A stretch of DNA of 64,000 nt from Bacillota bacterium (GTDB lineage: Bacteria > Bacillota > UBA4882 > UBA8346), in the NCBI GenBank assembly GCA_023435225.1, contig JAEYRX010000039.1:50690-114689 (forward strand), given 5' to 3'. The stretch's first letter is position 1. Each line of letters begins with the position of its first letter. A model generated the notes under the pieces. That model saw only the letters and a list, made by a program, of their open reading frames with translations, did no database searches and was not told the origin of the DNA. Shown here in pieces: positions 44,546-53,971 of this stretch. Position numbers and translations under genes: made by a program.

Positions 44546-45874
44546 ATGTCGGAAAAATACTTTATCACCACTTTCGGGTGCCAGATGAATGTTCATGACT
44601 CGGAAATTCTGGCCGGTCTTTTAGTTTCAATGGGGTATGAGCAGGCTTCTTCGGTGGAGGAAGCTGATTTAATTTTATTGAACACTTGCTGTGTCCGGGA
44701 AAATGCCGAAAATCGAACTTTTGGACATATTGGGAATTTAAAAGCCCTCAAAGAAAAGAACTCCGGCTTGATTATCGGGGTTTGCGGCTGTATGGTCCAA
44801 CAACCATCAGAGGTTGAGAAAATCAGGACCAGTTATCCCCAGGTTGATTTAGTATTTGGTACTCACAACCTGCATCAACTCCCGGAACTTATTCGGAAAC
44901 TTAAAACGAGCGGTTCCAGGATAATTGAAGTCTGGGATATCGACGGCGAGATTTATGAAGGATTACCGGTAAAACGGGATGAGCAGTTTAAAGCCTGGGT
45001 TACTATTATGTACGGTTGTAATAACTTTTGCTCTTACTGTATTGTTCCTTATGTCCGGGGGCGGGAACGAAGCCGGAAACCGGAACAGATACTGGCAGAG
45101 GTTCGGGAGTTGGCAGCAGACGGTGTTAAAGAAATAACTTTGTTGGGGCAAAATGTTAACTCTTATGGGAAGGATCTCCCGGGACAGGATTGGAGTTTTG
45201 CCAAACTATTACGGATGATCGCTCAGGATACTAATATTCAACGAATCCGTTTTCAAACTTCCCATCCTAAAGATCTCTCGGATGAATTGATTGAAGTCCT
45301 GGCGACTGAAGCAAAAATCTGCCGGCACCTTCATCTACCGGTCCAGGCCGGCAGTAGCCGGATTTTAAAGCTGATGAACCGCCAATATACCAAAGAACAA
45401 TATGAAGCATTGGCTGCGAAAATAAAGACTAGAATCCCGGATATCGCCTTAACTACCGATATTATCGTTGGATTCCCCGGAGAAACGGCGGAGGATTTCC
45501 AAGATACTATTGATTTAGTCGGTAAAGTCCGTTATGACGGAGCTTTTACCTTTATTTATTCGCCCCGGATTGGGACTCCAGCGGCTAAGATGGAAGATCT
45601 CGTTCCTGAGGAAGAGAAAAAACGGCATCTGATGGAGTTGATTGAGCTACAAAACCGGGTTTCCTTGGAGAAAAATAAAGCTTATATAGGTATTTTAACT
45701 GAGACCATGGTGGACGGTCCCAGTGAACGTAACCCAGAGGTTTGGTCCGGTCGGAACAGTCAAAATAAGTTGATTCACTTTAAACCGGTCCCACGGCTTA
45801 AAGCTGGGGATTTTGCCCAGGTTAAGATTACCGGGGCTCAGACGTTTACACTGGAGGGTGAGATTTTGGGGTGA
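44546..45874 (+). CDS. miaB: tRNA-2-methylthio-N6-dimethylallyladenosine synthase
   Basis: Radical-SAM methylthiotransferase that modifies A37 of tRNAs reading UNN codons. The 442-residue protein has the N-terminal UPF0004 domain with three cluster cysteines (TFGCQMN, LNTCCVRENA, GVCGCMVQ), the radical-SAM Cys-x3-Cys-x2-Cys in CNNFCSYCIVPYVRGRE, and a C-terminal TRAM domain. RGRERSR and the sequence length favour MiaB over MtaB or RimO. ATG 44546 follows AGGAGA; a longer reading from 44333 would run through repeat sequence. Confidence 0.94.
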   Translation: MSEKYFITTFGCQMNVHDSEILAGLLVSMGYEQASSVEEADLILLNTCCVRENAENRTFGHIGNLKALKEKNSGLIIGVCGCMVQQPSEVEKIRTSYPQVDLVFGTHNLHQLPELIRKLKTSGSRIIEVWDIDGEIYEGLPVKRDEQFKAWVTIMYGCNNFCSYCIVPYVRGRERSRKPEQILAEVRELAADGVKEITLLGQNVNSYGKDLPGQDWSFAKLLRMIAQDTNIQRIRFQTSHPKDLSDELIEVLATEAKICRHLHLPVQAGSSRILKLMNRQYTKEQYEALAAKIKTRIPDIALTTDIIVGFPGETAEDFQDTIDLVGKVRYDGAFTFIYSPRIGTPAAKMEDLVPEEEKKRHLMELIELQNRVSLEKNKAYIGILTETMVDGPSERNPEVWSGRNSQNKLIHFKPVPRLKAGDFAQVKITGAQTFTLEGEILG

Positions 45875-45881
45875 AGATTAC

Positions 45882-45902
45882 TTGAGAATTGACAATTAAA
45901 AG
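45882..45902 (+). repeat. Short heptamer-period tract after miaB
   Basis: TTGAGAA, TTGACAA and TTAAAAG in 7-base phase, 7 bases after the miaB stop. Confidence 0.55.
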
Positions 45903-46054
45903 AAATATGGAATAATAGTAAATATTGACCCCGCAAGAGATATAAACTCAAGTGGGGTTATTTGTCGGTTGGGGTAAAATAATCATGGCAAATTGGTTAT
46001 GATATAATTGTGGAAGTTACTAGAAAGAATCAATTAAAATCGGAGAAATATAAA

Positions 46055-48232
46055 ATGGGAAAAAGTTTGGTATTAGCCGAGAAACCATCGGTGGGCCGTG
46101 ATATAGCCAAAGTCTTAAATTGTCATCAAAAAGGCAATGGATGTTTGATTGGCCCAAAGTATATAGTCACTTGGGCGCTGGGGCATTTAGTAACCCTGGC
46201 TGATCCGGAGACTTATGATGATAAATATAAAACCTGGCGGATTGAAGATTTACCGATGCTGCCGGCTAAAATGGAGTTGGTGGTCATCCGGGAAACCGCT
46301 AAACAGTTTAGTGCGGTTAGAAATATAATGAAAACTCCGGAACTTGAAGAATTAATTATAGCTACCGACGCCGGTAGAGAGGGAGAACTGGTGGCCAGGT
46401 GGATTATTAGAAAAGCCGGTTGGCATAAACCGATTAAGCGGTTATGGATCTCGTCCCAAACCGACCGGGCTATCAAGGAAGGATTTAATAATCTGAAATC
46501 CGGCCAGGATTATGAGCGTTTATATGCGGCGGCCGAATGCCGGGCTGAGGCGGATTGGCTGGTCGGACTGAATGTAACCCGGGCGTTAACATGTAAATAC
46601 AATGCGCAGCTCTCAGCCGGCAGGGTCCAAACACCTACATTAGCATTGGTTGTAGAACGGGAAGAAGAGATTAAAAGGTTTGTTCCCAAAGACTATTGGA
46701 CTATAAATGTTACTGCAAGTGGTTTTACTTTACAATGGCAGGATCAAAACGGTCAAGCCCGGATTTTCAGCCGGGAACGGGCGGAAGGGATTGTAAACAA
46801 ACTTAGTGGACAAACCGGTAAGGTCGAAATGGTAAAAAAAGAAGCCCGCAAAGAACTGCCGCCACTGGCATACGATTTGACTGAGTTACAGCGGGACGCC
46901 AACCGGAGATACGGTTTTTCCGCCAAAACAACTTCCGCTATCATGCAGCAGTTATATGAACGACATAAGCTGGTTACTTACCCGAGGACTGACTCCCGAT
47001 ATATTAGTGAGGATATTGTTCCTACCTTACCGGAAAGATTAAAAGCCGTTGCTACCGGCCCTTATGCGGAAACAGCCCGGAATATCTTGAAAAATAAAAT
47101 CAATCCCGGTAAAAGACTGGTGGATAACTCCAAAGTATCCGATCATCATGCCATTATCCCTACTGAAGAAACGGTATATTTGTCCAAACTTAGCTCCGAT
47201 GAATTGAAAATATACGATTTGATTGTAAAAAGATTTTTGGCGGTACTTATGCCTCCTTTTGAATATGAACAAACAACCGTCAAGGCGGAGATTAATGGGG
47301 AAGTATTTTCGGCCAAAGGGAAAATTGTTAAAGCTAAAGGTTGGCGAAGTGTCTATGATAACGACGGCGCTTTGGAAGATGAAGCTGCCGATGAAAAAGA
47401 AAATGCTCAGTCTCTTCCGTATATCAGTCAGGGAGAAGAAGTAAAAGTACTCTCGGTTAAATCCGTAGCAGCCAAAACGAAGCCTCCGGTCCGGTATACC
47501 GAGGCAACCTTATTATCCGCTATGGAACACCCGGGTAAATCCATTGACGATCCGAAACTACGGGAAGCTATTGAGAATAGCAGCGGGTTGGGTACTCCGG
47601 CTACGCGGGCTGAAATTATCGATAAATTATTTAATGCGTTTTATTTGGAGCGCCGGGGGAAGGAAATAATACCGGCTTCCAAAGGAATTCAATTAATAGG
47701 TTTGGTCCCGCCGGAATTGAGATCGGCGGAATTAACGGCTAAATGGGAGCAACAACTCGCTAATATCAGTAAAGGGCAGGCGAACGGTAATAGTTTTATC
47801 ACTGATATTCGCAATTACACCGTCAAGTTGGTAACTGCGGTTACCGGCAGTAGTCACACTTATAAACACGATAATCTCACCCGGAGCAAATGCCCGGAGT
47901 GCGGCAAATATCTGTTGGCGGTAAAGGGAAAGCGGGGCGAGATGCTGATATGTCAAGACCGGGAATGCAATTACCGCCAAGGCGTTTCCCGGACCTCCAA
48001 CGCCCGTTGCCCGCAATGCCATAAAAAAATGGAACTGCGGGGTGAGGGGGAAAACAAGGTATTTACTTGTGCTTGCGGTTACCGGGAAAAATTAACAGTT
48101 TTTAATAAACGAAGAGAAAACGAAAAACAAAGCGGTAATAAGCGGGAGGTTCAAAATTATTTACGGCGTCAAAAAGAGGATGAACCCATTAACACGGCAT
48201 TAGCTCAAGCCTTGGCGAAATTTAAGAAGTAA
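46055..48232 (+). CDS. topB: DNA topoisomerase III (type IA)
   Basis: Relaxes and decatenates DNA. The 725-residue protein has the Toprim domain (KSLVLAEKPSVGRDIAKVL, then IIATDAGREGELVARW), the active-site Tyr in VTYPRTDSRYIS, and GLGTPATRAEIID. A C-terminal region carries zinc-finger pairs (CPECGKYLL, CQDRECNY, CPQCHKKM, CACGYRE) and a basic tail. ATG 46055 follows GGAGAA by 7 bases. The gene stands alone, so whether it serves replication or a lost mobile element cannot be told; codon use is like its neighbours. Confidence 0.94.
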   Translation: MGKSLVLAEKPSVGRDIAKVLNCHQKGNGCLIGPKYIVTWALGHLVTLADPETYDDKYKTWRIEDLPMLPAKMELVVIRETAKQFSAVRNIMKTPELEELIIATDAGREGELVARWIIRKAGWHKPIKRLWISSQTDRAIKEGFNNLKSGQDYERLYAAAECRAEADWLVGLNVTRALTCKYNAQLSAGRVQTPTLALVVEREEEIKRFVPKDYWTINVTASGFTLQWQDQNGQARIFSRERAEGIVNKLSGQTGKVEMVKKEARKELPPLAYDLTELQRDANRRYGFSAKTTSAIMQQLYERHKLVTYPRTDSRYISEDIVPTLPERLKAVATGPYAETARNILKNKINPGKRLVDNSKVSDHHAIIPTEETVYLSKLSSDELKIYDLIVKRFLAVLMPPFEYEQTTVKAEINGEVFSAKGKIVKAKGWRSVYDNDGALEDEAADEKENAQSLPYISQGEEVKVLSVKSVAAKTKPPVRYTEATLLSAMEHPGKSIDDPKLREAIENSSGLGTPATRAEIIDKLFNAFYLERRGKEIIPASKGIQLIGLVPPELRSAELTAKWEQQLANISKGQANGNSFITDIRNYTVKLVTAVTGSSHTYKHDNLTRSKCPECGKYLLAVKGKRGEMLICQDRECNYRQGVSRTSNARCPQCHKKMELRGEGENKVFTCACGYREKLTVFNKRRENEKQSGNKREVQNYLRRQKEDEPINTALAQALAKFKK

Positions 48233-48275
48233 GTTATTTAAACAGAATTAAAAACTCAAAGAAAGGAAGCTAATA

Positions 48276-48953
48276 ATGAAAAGAAAACTTAGTTCATTAA
48301 TAGTTATATTGCTTATGTTTCTATCAATTGAAATAAACGCCAAGAATATGGATAGAAGCTATAGGTATAAGAGTATCACCAAAGATGAGGTTGTTACATA
48401 TTTTGATAAAATTGAAACTAAAGAAAATGAAATAATTAATACTTGGGCTACCGCAAATAAAGATTTTGTATTAAAGACAGTTCTAACTACGGAGTTTGTG
48501 ACTAAAGTTTGGGAAAAGACCGACCAAAAAGAAGATACTGAAATAACGGCGCAAAGAAGCGGCGATATCATTAAAATTCAAGGTAAATTAAAAGGCAAAG
48601 AAATCTCAAGGGAATATAAAATCGGCAACCGACCCTGGTTTCAAGCCTGGAACCTCTCACTTGGCTTCTTTGTTTTAAGTGGTGAAACCAGGCAAGAGTT
48701 TTGGACGGTTCGTAATGATCTAAAAGAGTTTGTATTGGTAGTACTCCGGGAGCAGGAAGAGACTATCATTATTAACGGAAAAGCGGTAGAAGCGGTAAAA
48801 GTAAAGGTGACTGTAAATAATTGGATGTCTAAGTTTTGGAGTGTTTACTATTGGTTCGGGAAATCCGATGGGGTCTATTTAAAATATAAAGGAGCCAACG
48901 GACCTCCGGGAACCCCGGTTACAGACATAGAGCTGATTAATGAAGAGAACTAA
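48276..48953 (+). CDS. Exported protein of unknown function
   Basis: A 225-residue protein with a signal peptide (MKRKLSSLIVILLMFLSIEINAK, cleavage likely after Ala-22). The mature part is beta-rich, with QAWNLSLGFFVLSGETRQEFWTVR and a C-terminal MSKFWSVYYWFGKSDGVYLKYKG that recalls DUF3108-type envelope proteins; the match is weak. AGAAAGGAAG precedes the ATG. The 3' end overlaps the convergent pseudouridine-synthase gene by 17 bases. Confidence 0.6.
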   Translation: MKRKLSSLIVILLMFLSIEINAKNMDRSYRYKSITKDEVVTYFDKIETKENEIINTWATANKDFVLKTVLTTEFVTKVWEKTDQKEDTEITAQRSGDIIKIQGKLKGKEISREYKIGNRPWFQAWNLSLGFFVLSGETRQEFWTVRNDLKEFVLVVLREQEETIIINGKAVEAVKVKVTVNNWMSKFWSVYYWFGKSDGVYLKYKGANGPPGTPVTDIELINEEN

Positions 48954-49842
48954 AATTATGTAATAAATTTTTCATATCCGCCGGTAAAGGAATGGCTAAT
49001 TCGGACAGGTCAAGCTCCAAACCTTTTTGAAAGATTAATTTTCCGGCATGTAATGCCGGTCGGTTTATTAGTGGAGTTTTAGTTCCATATTGATGGTCGC
49101 CGAGGATCGGATGACCAATGTGACTTAAATGAACCCTAATTTGATGAGTTCGCCCGGTTTTCAGGTTTAACTCCAGTAAAGCAGCGTTATTAAAAGCTTT
49201 GATTACTTTATATTCGGTTATTGAAGATTGACCACCTAAAGCGACGATTCTTTTGCCGTTTTTACCGGTAATAGGCAAGTTAATGGTACCGGAATTTGGT
49301 TCGGGAACTCCTTGTACCACTGCATAATAAATCCTTTGCACCGTGTGTTTTTGAATAGCTAAACTTAATCTTTCCTGAACGGCAGCGCTCTTGGCGAAGA
49401 TAATCAGGCCGGAAGTTCCGTAATCCAAACGGTTGACCGGTCTGACTTTTATTTTTAAGTCTTTTTTTTCAAAATAAGCGGTAATACCATTGGCTAAGGT
49501 GCCGGAAGTGATGGAACCGGACGGATGTACCGCAATCAGGGGCGGTTTATTTATCACCAGGAGGTCGTTATTTTCATAAATAACATCCAAGTCCATCGGT
49601 TCGGGTTTAAGGGCTTGGTATTCCGTGCCCGGCGCATATACTTGAATCAGGTCGCCGAGTTTAAGTTTGGCTTGGGAATGAGCCTTCTTATGGTTAATGA
49701 GCACTAGTCCCTTAAAGAAATACTGGCGCAGGCTACGGCCGGAAAGAGTTGAAGACTCTTTTAAGTAAGCGCTGATGGTGGAAGAAGTATCTTTTTCAAC
49801 GGTTGATTCATAGATTAGATTTGTTTTGGATGTAGTTTTCAT
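48937..49842 (-). CDS. RluA/RluD-type pseudouridine synthase with S4 domain
   Basis: A 301-residue enzyme, N-terminal S4 domain (SLRQYFFKGLVLINHKKAHSQAKLKLGDLIQVY) then the catalytic domain with LVINKPPLIAVHP and NRLDYGTSGLIIFAKS. The usual HRLD is NRLD here, but the catalytic Asp is kept. RTHQIRVHLSHIGHPILGDHQYG follows. ATG 49842 has GGAGTG at good spacing; an upstream in-frame ATG (49857) includes that site. It is divergent from the aroF operon, and its end overlaps the exported-protein gene. Confidence 0.92.
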   Translation of the reverse strand: MKTTSKTNLIYESTVEKDTSSTISAYLKESSTLSGRSLRQYFFKGLVLINHKKAHSQAKLKLGDLIQVYAPGTEYQALKPEPMDLDVIYENNDLLVINKPPLIAVHPSGSITSGTLANGITAYFEKKDLKIKVRPVNRLDYGTSGLIIFAKSAAVQERLSLAIQKHTVQRIYYAVVQGVPEPNSGTINLPITGKNGKRIVALGGQSSITEYKVIKAFNNAALLELNLKTGRTHQIRVHLSHIGHPILGDHQYGTKTPLINRPALHAGKLIFQKGLELDLSELAIPLPADMKNLLHNFSSLH

Positions 49843-49932
49843 GCAAATCCACTCCATAGAAAATTTGTTTTAGAATCATACAGGTATTGTAACCATTTTC
49901 CTTTTCAAAGTCAAAAATTAAATTGTCGTAAG

Positions 49933-49961
49933 TTTACAAACATCTTCGTTACTGCTATAAT
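49933..49961 (+). promoter_or_regulatory. Sigma-A promoter of aroF-tyrA operon
   Basis: TTTACA (49933-49938) and a perfect TATAAT (49956-49961) are separated by 17 bases, about 50 bases before the aroF ATG. The leader is too short for a T-box or attenuator. Confidence 0.75.
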
Positions 49962-50009
49962 AAATTCAAATTTTCATAAAGAATTTGCAGGATGGTAGGA
50001 GGAATCATA

Positions 50010-51023
50010 ATGATTATAGTTATGAATGGAAAGGCTACGGAACCCCAGGTCCAACATGTTCAGGATAAGTTAAAGGAATGGGGATTTGGGATCCATTTAT
50101 CAAAGGGTGTAGAACGGACAATTATCGGGGCGATTGGGCAGAAGAAACCCGGAATAATGGAGTCGATAGAGGCTATGGAAGGAGTCGATAAAGTCGTCCC
50201 TATTCTACAGCCTTTTAAATTGGCCAGCCGGGAGTTTAAAAATGAGACAACCCCGGTACAAGTAGGGAATGTGGTGTTCGGCGGTGAAAGACTAGTGGTA
50301 ATAGCCGGTCCTTGTGCGGTTGAGAGTAAGGAACAGATGTTGGAGACCGCCAGGGCAGTAAAAATGGCCGGCGCTTCAATGCTCCGGGGCGGAGCATTTA
50401 AACCCAGGACTTCACCTTATGCATTTCAAGGGCTTGAGGAACAGGGTTTAAAAATATTAGAGGAAGTCAGTCGGGAAGTAGGAATTCCTTTTGTAACTGA
50501 AGTGGTAAACCCAATGGAAGTGGAGTTGGTAGCTAAATATTCGCCTATGCTGCAAGTTGGAGCCAGAAATATGCAAAACTTTACCCTATTGAAAGAGATC
50601 GGAAAAGTTAAAAAGCCGGTTATCTTAAAACGGGGTTTGGCGGCTACGGTTGATGAATGGTTAATGGCGGCCGAATACATTCTTAGTGCAGGTAATTATC
50701 AGGTTGTTATGTGTGAACGGGGGATAAGGACTTATGAAACTTCAACCCGGAATACCCTTGATTTAAGCGCGATCCCGGCGATTAAAAAATTAAGCCACCT
50801 GCCGGTAATTGTAGATCCTAGTCATGGAACAGGGAAAAGCTATCTGGTAACCCCGTTAAGCAAAGCAGCGGTTGCTGTTGGTTCGGATGGATTACTGATT
50901 GAAGTTCATCCGGACCCGGAAAATGCTTTATCCGACGGCCCTCAATCTTTAAATTTTGAAGGGTTTAATAAATTGATAGCCGAAATATCGCCGGTAGCTT
51001 TGGCGGTAGGGAGGAAATTATGA
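50010..51023 (+). CDS. aroF: 3-deoxy-7-phosphoheptulonate synthase (type I-beta)
   Basis: First step of aromatic synthesis, from PEP and erythrose 4-phosphate. The 337-residue protein has an N-terminal ferredoxin-like regulatory domain (IIVMNGKATEPQVQHVQDKL) as in Thermotoga-type enzymes, then VVIAGPCAVESKEQML, MLRGGAFKPRTSPYAFQG, QVGARNMQNF and VDPSHGTGKSYLV with metal ligands. ATG 50010 follows GGAGG; an upstream ATG at 49992 precedes that site. It overlaps tyrA by 4 bases (ATGA). Confidence 0.96.
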   Translation: MIIVMNGKATEPQVQHVQDKLKEWGFGIHLSKGVERTIIGAIGQKKPGIMESIEAMEGVDKVVPILQPFKLASREFKNETTPVQVGNVVFGGERLVVIAGPCAVESKEQMLETARAVKMAGASMLRGGAFKPRTSPYAFQGLEEQGLKILEEVSREVGIPFVTEVVNPMEVELVAKYSPMLQVGARNMQNFTLLKEIGKVKKPVILKRGLAATVDEWLMAAEYILSAGNYQVVMCERGIRTYETSTRNTLDLSAIPAIKKLSHLPVIVDPSHGTGKSYLVTPLSKAAVAVGSDGLLIEVHPDPENALSDGPQSLNFEGFNKLIAEISPVALAVGRKL

Positions 51024-52111
51024 AACCAAAGATAGCTATTATCGGCTTAGGATTGATGGGTGGTTCCCTGGGATTGATTTTGACCAAAGCGGGTTATAGG
51101 GTAACCGGATGGTCCAGAAATGCCGAAACCAGAAATGAAGCCTACCGAATCGGAGCAATTAATTTGTTACCTGCCAGTTTTGAAGAGGCGGTTACGGAGG
51201 CGGAATATATTTTCGTGGGGACTCCGGTGGGTTCCATCGGAAAAATCATTAAAGATTGCCTGCCTTTTACGGCTCCGGGAACTATTTTTAGTGATCTGGG
51301 GAGCATTAAGGAAGCTATTATGAATGAAGTTTTTGCTTTTTTACCGGATACTCATTATTTTGTGGGTGCGCATCCGATGACCGGATCCGAGCAGCAAGGA
51401 ATAACTGCGGCTGACCCATTTCTCTATCAAAATGCCACTTATATTATGATTGATGATCCCAGGACTCCCTCAGGGGCGGTAGAGAAGGTTGAAAACCTAC
51501 TCCAAGTAACCGGAGCCAATCTGATTCATCTGACTGCAACCGAACATGACCGGATAGTAGCGATGGTATCGCATTTACCTCACATGATCGCTTCTACGTT
51601 AGCGAAAACCGCCGGCATGGAGGAGGATAAATTCCCGGGAACTTTAAACCTGGCTGCCGGTGGATTCCGTGATACCACCAGGGTGGCTTTGGGAGCGCCG
51701 GAGGTATGGGAGAGTATAATAACAGGGAACCGTCTCCGGATCATTGAAGCAATCTCCTCTTTTCAAAATGAATTACAGCAATTAAAAGAGATTTTGAGTT
51801 CTTCGGATAATGAAAAATTAGTTAAATTCCTAAGCAAAGCCAGGGAAATCAGGACTCAAATTCCTGCCAAAAACAAGGGATACTTAACTTTGCTTCATGA
51901 AATGGTAGTGACCATAGAAGACCGTCCCGGGGCGATAGAAGAAGTCCTGCGCCATCTGGCTGAAGCCGGATTAAATATTAAAGATATTGAAATCCTAAGA
52001 GTACGCGAGGGTGAAGGAGGGACTTTACGCCTGGCTTTTGAAAACAGTTCAGCGGTTGACCGGTCGGTAGAAGCGCTGGAAGCGGAAGGCTTTAAGGTCA
52101 GAAAGAAATAA
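51020..52111 (+). CDS. tyrA: Prephenate dehydrogenase with C-terminal ACT domain
   Basis: Makes 4-hydroxyphenylpyruvate for tyrosine. The 363-residue protein has IGLGLMGGSLGLIL for NAD, VGAHPMTGSEQQGI and MVSHLPHMIASTLAK of the catalytic domain, and from about residue 290 an ACT domain (LHEMVVTIEDRPGAIEEVLRHLAEAGLNIKDIEIL) for likely tyrosine feedback. GGGAGGAAAT precedes the ATG inside aroF. It is cotranscribed with aroF and the PHP gene 2 bases downstream. Confidence 0.95.
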   Translation: MKPKIAIIGLGLMGGSLGLILTKAGYRVTGWSRNAETRNEAYRIGAINLLPASFEEAVTEAEYIFVGTPVGSIGKIIKDCLPFTAPGTIFSDLGSIKEAIMNEVFAFLPDTHYFVGAHPMTGSEQQGITAADPFLYQNATYIMIDDPRTPSGAVEKVENLLQVTGANLIHLTATEHDRIVAMVSHLPHMIASTLAKTAGMEEDKFPGTLNLAAGGFRDTTRVALGAPEVWESIITGNRLRIIEAISSFQNELQQLKEILSSSDNEKLVKFLSKAREIRTQIPAKNKGYLTLLHEMVVTIEDRPGAIEEVLRHLAEAGLNIKDIEILRVREGEGGTLRLAFENSSAVDRSVEALEAEGFKVRKK

Positions 52112-52113
52112 CG

Positions 52114-52905
52114 ATGGGCTACGACTTACATATTCATTCAATTTATTCCGATGGGACTTTGAAACCGGCAGAATTAATTACCAAAGCAATTTTGCGCGGC
52201 CTCGACGGAATTGCCATAACTGATCATGATACTGTAAACGGGATAATGGAAGCTCTGCAAGAATCGGAGAAACAGGGATATGCTTTTATCCCCGGAGTAG
52301 AGTTAACTACGGATTTAGGTAATTCCGAAGTACATATCCTGGGTTATAATTATGACTTAAATAATCGGAGATTAATCTCAAAATTGGAGAAGGTTGTAGA
52401 AGGCCGAAACGAAAGGGCCAGAATGATACTAAAAAAGCTGAAACAGCATCATATGGCTATATCTTGGGAGAAGGTCCGGGCCCAAACCACTAGTAATTTC
52501 GTGGGCCGTTCGCATATTTTTAAGGCTTTGGAAAAAGAGGGTTTAATCGCCGGAGAACACCGGAAGAAGGCTTTTGAGTACTACTTAGGGAAGAACGGGG
52601 TAGCTTATATACCGCATCAGGAGATCGGCGCCATTGAGGCGATCCAATTAATTAACAACGCCGGTGGTATACCGGTTTTGGCCCATCCGGGACGAATGGG
52701 GAATGATTCATTAATTTCCGAACTGGTTGAGGCGGGACTAAAAGGGCTTGAAGTATATTATCCGACCCATACTCCGGAACAGACGGCCAAGTATCAAAAG
52801 ATAGCCCGAGATATGAAGTTGTTAATCACCGGCGGCTCTGATTATCACGGAGCTTTAAGCCAGACCAAACTCGGCGATGGACAAGTTGAGAAGCTGCCGT
52901 GGTAA
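52114..52905 (+). CDS. PHP-domain phosphoesterase (TrpH/RNase AM-like)
   Basis: A 263-residue metal-dependent phosphoesterase: DLHIHSIYSDGT, AITDHDTVNGI, FIPGVELTTD, VLAHPGRMG and GGSDYHG provide the PHP metal ligands. E. coli TrpH (RNase AM) of similar size degrades short RNA and 3',5'-bisphosphates. It starts 2 bases after tyrA with no separate promoter, the third gene of the aromatic operon, although its own role need not be aromatic metabolism. Confidence 0.88.
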   Translation: MGYDLHIHSIYSDGTLKPAELITKAILRGLDGIAITDHDTVNGIMEALQESEKQGYAFIPGVELTTDLGNSEVHILGYNYDLNNRRLISKLEKVVEGRNERARMILKKLKQHHMAISWEKVRAQTTSNFVGRSHIFKALEKEGLIAGEHRKKAFEYYLGKNGVAYIPHQEIGAIEAIQLINNAGGIPVLAHPGRMGNDSLISELVEAGLKGLEVYYPTHTPEQTAKYQKIARDMKLLITGGSDYHGALSQTKLGDGQVEKLPW

Positions 52906-52929
52906 TGTGGTAATTATGAAGAGAATAAT

Positions 52930-53018
52930 TATTAGCCACAAGGCACAGAGACACGGAGTAAAGATACGGAGAGATTAATATTTAATATACTCTATGCCTC
53001 AGTGTCTCAGTGTTGATA
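52930..53018. repeat. Intergenic hairpin with 9-base periodicity
   Basis: GCCACAAGG, CACAGAGAC and ACGGAG words on the left face TACTCTATG, CCTCAGTGT and CTCAGTGTT on the right, giving an imperfect hairpin between the PHP gene and the tRNA promoter. Confidence 0.7.
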
Positions 53019-53071
53019 TTGCTTTGTTTACGGTTTCCAAAATTTATTCGTAAAAAAATAAAAAAAGACTA

Positions 53072-53100
53072 TTTACAGATTGGACTTTTTTAGGTATACT
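53072..53100 (+). promoter_or_regulatory. Promoter of tRNA cluster
   Basis: TTTACA (53072-53077) and TATACT (53095-53100) with a 17-base spacer, 31 bases before tRNA-Val. Confidence 0.75.
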
Positions 53101-53131
53101 ATTAAATGCGTTCCGAAAACGCCAAACGCTC

Positions 53132-53208
53132 GGGCGATTAGCTCAGCTGGTGAGAGCACCTGCCTTACAAGCAGGGGGTCGTAGGTTCGAATCCTACATC
53201 GCCCACCA
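53132..53208 (+). tRNA. tRNA-Val (TAC)
   Basis: The acceptor GGGCGAT pairs with ATCGCCC, the anticodon loop is CTTACAA (anticodon TAC), a normal T arm GGTTCGAATCC is present, and the 3' CCA is encoded. First of six tRNA genes. Confidence 0.97.
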
Positions 53209-53215
53209 AATTGTT

Positions 53216-53297
53216 TAGTTGACAGTTAGCAGTTGATAGATGACAGTTAAAAGAATCTTTAACTGTAAACTGGTCACTGTAAACTGTAAACTAGTTT
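53216..53297. repeat. Two-arm heptamer-period hairpin between tRNA genes
   Basis: TTGACAG, TTAGCAG, TTGATAG, ATGACAG, TTAAAAG on the left and TTTAACTG, TAAACTG, GTCACTG, TAAACTG on the right are in 7-base phase and complementary. It separates tRNA-Val and tRNA-Asp. Confidence 0.8.
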
Positions 53298-53300
53298 TGC

Positions 53301-53377
53301 GGAGCCGTGGTGTAGTTGGTTAACATGCCAGCCTGTCACGCTGGAGACCGCGAGTTCGAGTCTCGTCGGCTCCGCCA
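53301..53377 (+). tRNA. tRNA-Asp (GTC)
   Basis: GGAGCCG pairs with CGGCTCC; the anticodon loop CTGTCAC gives GTC; discriminator G and encoded CCA. Confidence 0.97.
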
Positions 53378-53488
53378 TTATTTCTCCAGTTAGCAGTAAT
53401 TTTGATTATATTTTCTAAAATATTAAACTTGATTTTTAGAAAAAGATATTTTATAATTGATTACTGAAACTGATAAATTAAGAGTTCC

Positions 53489-53564
<76 letters not shown>

Positions 53565-53616
53565 TTAAGACTAGATAGAATGTTTAATTCGGATTTAAAT
53601 ACAAGAACAAAAAAAT

Positions 53617-53691
53617 GCGGAAGTAGCTCAGTGGTAGAGCATCGCCTTGCCAAGGCGAGGGTCGCGAGTTCGAATCTCGTTTTCCGCTCCA
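53617..53691 (+). tRNA. tRNA-Gly (GCC)
   Basis: GCGGAAG pairs with TTTCCGC with one G-T pair; the anticodon loop TTGCCAA gives GCC; discriminator T and encoded CCA. Confidence 0.97.
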
Positions 53692-53785
53692 AATTTTAAA
53701 ATTAAGTTTCATTATTTATATATAGAGCATAAAATGTAAGGGCGAATCTTGGTTCGCCCTACTTATATCAATTATCAATTAAAAC

Positions 53786-53860
<75 letters not shown>

Positions 53861-53874
53861 TTTTGATAAAGATT

Positions 53875-53898
53875 AACCTCCGAATCCGGAGGTTTTTT
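53875..53898 (+). terminator. Terminator of tRNA cluster
   Basis: AACCTCCG (53875-53882) and CGGAGGTT (53887-53894) form a perfect stem with a 4-base loop, followed by T residues. Confidence 0.93.
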
Positions 53899-53971
53899 AA
53901 TAGTTGACAATTAAATATAATAAGAGTATCTTAAAAGCATAATGCTTATAATCAAATTTTAGGCAGGTGAG